From NCBI RefSeq assembly GCF_019336435.1, contig NZ_JAHWXQ010000001.1, positions 434,001 to 498,000 on the forward strand: DNA of 64,000 nt, given 5' to 3'. This stretch comes from Pontibacter populi (lineage in GTDB: Bacteria > Bacteroidota > Bacteroidia > Cytophagales > Hymenobacteraceae). Each line of letters begins with the position of its first letter. Positions within the stretch are counted from its first letter, which is position 1. Under the pieces are notes generated by a model. The model saw only the letters and a list, made by a program, of their open reading frames with translations, did no database searches and was not told the DNA's origin. This document shows, one piece after another, positions 63,178 through 64,000 of this stretch. Position numbers and translations under genes: made by a program.

Positions 63178-64000
63178 ATGGAAAAGCTAATCTTCGTTTT
63201 TATTATTTTGCTGTTGAGCATGCCTGTGGCTTTTGCCCAGCAAAAAATGAGCTGCTGCACCAAACCAGCCTCAGAAGCTACTACCCAGTTTGCCATGCTG
63301 GGCAGCGATAAAAGTTTCCAGGCAAAGCATGACAACCCGCTGCCATTTTCCCTGCAAAACCAGAAAGGTAAAATGGTAACCTTTAAAACGCCTGATGGCA
63401 AAACCGCCAGCGCCTACGAAATAAAAGCGCCTAAAAAGACCGACAATTACCTGCTGGTTTTTCATGAGTGGTGGGGATTGAATGATTATATAAAACAGGA
63501 AGCGGAACGACTGGCAAAAGAGCTGGGTAACGTAAACGTGCTGGCACTCGACCTGTACGATGGCCGTGTAGCTGCCGAACGTGAGAAAGCCGTGGAATAT
63601 ATGCAGTCGGTTACGCCGGAGCGCGGTAAAGCTATTATAAACGGAGCCATTGCCTACGCTGGTAAAGACCCGGATATTGCTACTATAGGCTGGTGCTTTG
63701 GCGGTGGTTGGTCGTTACAGGCTGCTATAGAAGCCGGTGATAAAGCTGAGGCAGCTGTTATTTACTACGGCATGCCCGAGCGCGACGTGGAACGGCTGAA
63801 AAAACTGGACGCACCTGTGCTGGGTATCTTCGCGAAACAGGATGGCTCTATCACTCCTGAAATTGTGGCTGACTTTGAGCAGAAGATGAAGCAGGCAGAT
63901 AAAAAAGTAACTATAAAAATGTATGATGCCGTGCACGCTTTCGCCAACCCCAGCAACCCAAAATATGATAAGCAGGCGGCGGAAGACGCACACAAATTAG
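63178..64000 (+). CDS. Dienelactone hydrolase family protein, exported (partial, runs off right edge)
   Basis: 274 codons are visible from ATG at 63178. Signal peptide about 1-20 (PVAFAQQ). The alpha/beta hydrolase domain shows VFHEWWGLNDY, LALDLYDGRVA, the nucleophile elbow GWCFGGGWS (Cys), an Asp in AKQDGSITPE and a His in DAVHAFANP: a Cys-Asp-His triad as in dienelactone hydrolases. The export signal distinguishes it from cytoplasmic catabolic enzymes, and no aromatic-degradation genes are near, so the substrate is unknown. It begins 32 bp after the NYN gene. Confidence 0.92.
   Translation, partial: MEKLIFVFIILLLSMPVAFAQQKMSCCTKPASEATTQFAMLGSDKSFQAKHDNPLPFSLQNQKGKMVTFKTPDGKTASAYEIKAPKKTDNYLLVFHEWWGLNDYIKQEAERLAKELGNVNVLALDLYDGRVAAEREKAVEYMQSVTPERGKAIINGAIAYAGKDPDIATIGWCFGGGWSLQAAIEAGDKAEAAVIYYGMPERDVERLKKLDAPVLGIFAKQDGSITPEIVADFEQKMKQADKKVTIKMYDAVHAFANPSNPKYDKQAAEDAHKL

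Larger units (their letters stand above)
1..64000. repeat. Iterated palindrome AACTATAGTT (core CTATAG) dispersed over the window
   Basis: Exact 10-mers include 757-766, 3290-3299, 21090-21099, 21165-21174, 21615-21624, 21744-21753, 30229-30238, 40044-40053, 48656-48665, 50183-50192, 50836-50845 and 57451-57460. The core CTATAG occurs about 90 times by hand count. One-sided forms (AACTATA, TATAGTT) are more numerous still. They occur in coding and non-coding DNA, sparse in 7.5-16.5 kb and absent inside rpsF-rpsR-rplI. Confidence 0.8.

Noticed and set aside
1-64000. tRNA, rRNA, prophage or integrated element
   Set aside because: No tRNA-like fold, rRNA stretch, integrase, transposase or phage structural gene was recognised in any gap or frame.

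Overview
The window is chromosomal DNA of a member of the Bacteroidota, most likely order Cytophagales and family Hymenobacteraceae (Pontibacter-like). The evidence is an alternative complex III/aa3 oxidase operon, two giant secreted proteins with type IX secretion (T9SS) C-terminal signals, a PorP/SprF partner, a GSCFA protein, the rpsF-rpsR-rplI order, and promoters of the Bacteroidota form TTTG-N19/20-TAnnTTTG. The genus is an inference from gene content and style.

Layout. 1-2616 (minus) is the N-terminal part of a large membrane sensor that runs off the left edge. 2683-19528 (minus) is one long collinear respiratory unit. It is read from a strong promoter at 19567-19597 as actABCDEF (quinol:cytochrome c oxidoreductase), ctaC and ctaD (oxidase subunits II and I), ctaA and ctaB (heme A synthesis), two subunit III genes, subunit IV, a Sco copper chaperone, a DUF420 protein, a small CxxC membrane protein and a DUF983 protein. 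Divergent from it (20012-21085) are rpsF-rpsR-rplI, with unusually perfect Shine-Dalgarno sequences before rpsR and rplI. 21208-26964 holds a GSCFA protein, a DUF255/thioredoxin-fold protein and priA. 27162-27335 is a 57-residue membrane protein.

27463-55965 is a cell-surface region. It contains two paralogous M14 metallopeptidases, a DUF2459 protein, a 2605-residue T9SS type A protein made of Ig-like repeats, a roughly 4126-residue T9SS type B protein made of about 45 Ig-like modules, and an SprF-type outer-membrane partner overlapping its stop codon. The largest gene shows a nested higher-order repeat: an 83-residue module, a 1.53-kb six-module block and a 3.05-kb twelve-module block.

56024-56880 is an intergenic stretch crowded with short palindromic repeats. 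56911-64000 carries an acidic protein of unknown function, a DUF2721 protein, queA, a secreted M28 peptidase, a secreted DUF1028 protein, an NYN-LOTUS nuclease-like protein and a partial dienelactone hydrolase. Across the whole window the palindrome core CTATAG, usually extended to AACTATAG, CTATAGTT or AACTATAGTT, occurs roughly 90 times by hand count. That is several times what base composition predicts, and it lies both inside genes and between them. I regard this as the most likely undescribed feature here. No tRNA, rRNA, insertion sequence, prophage or CRISPR array was found.
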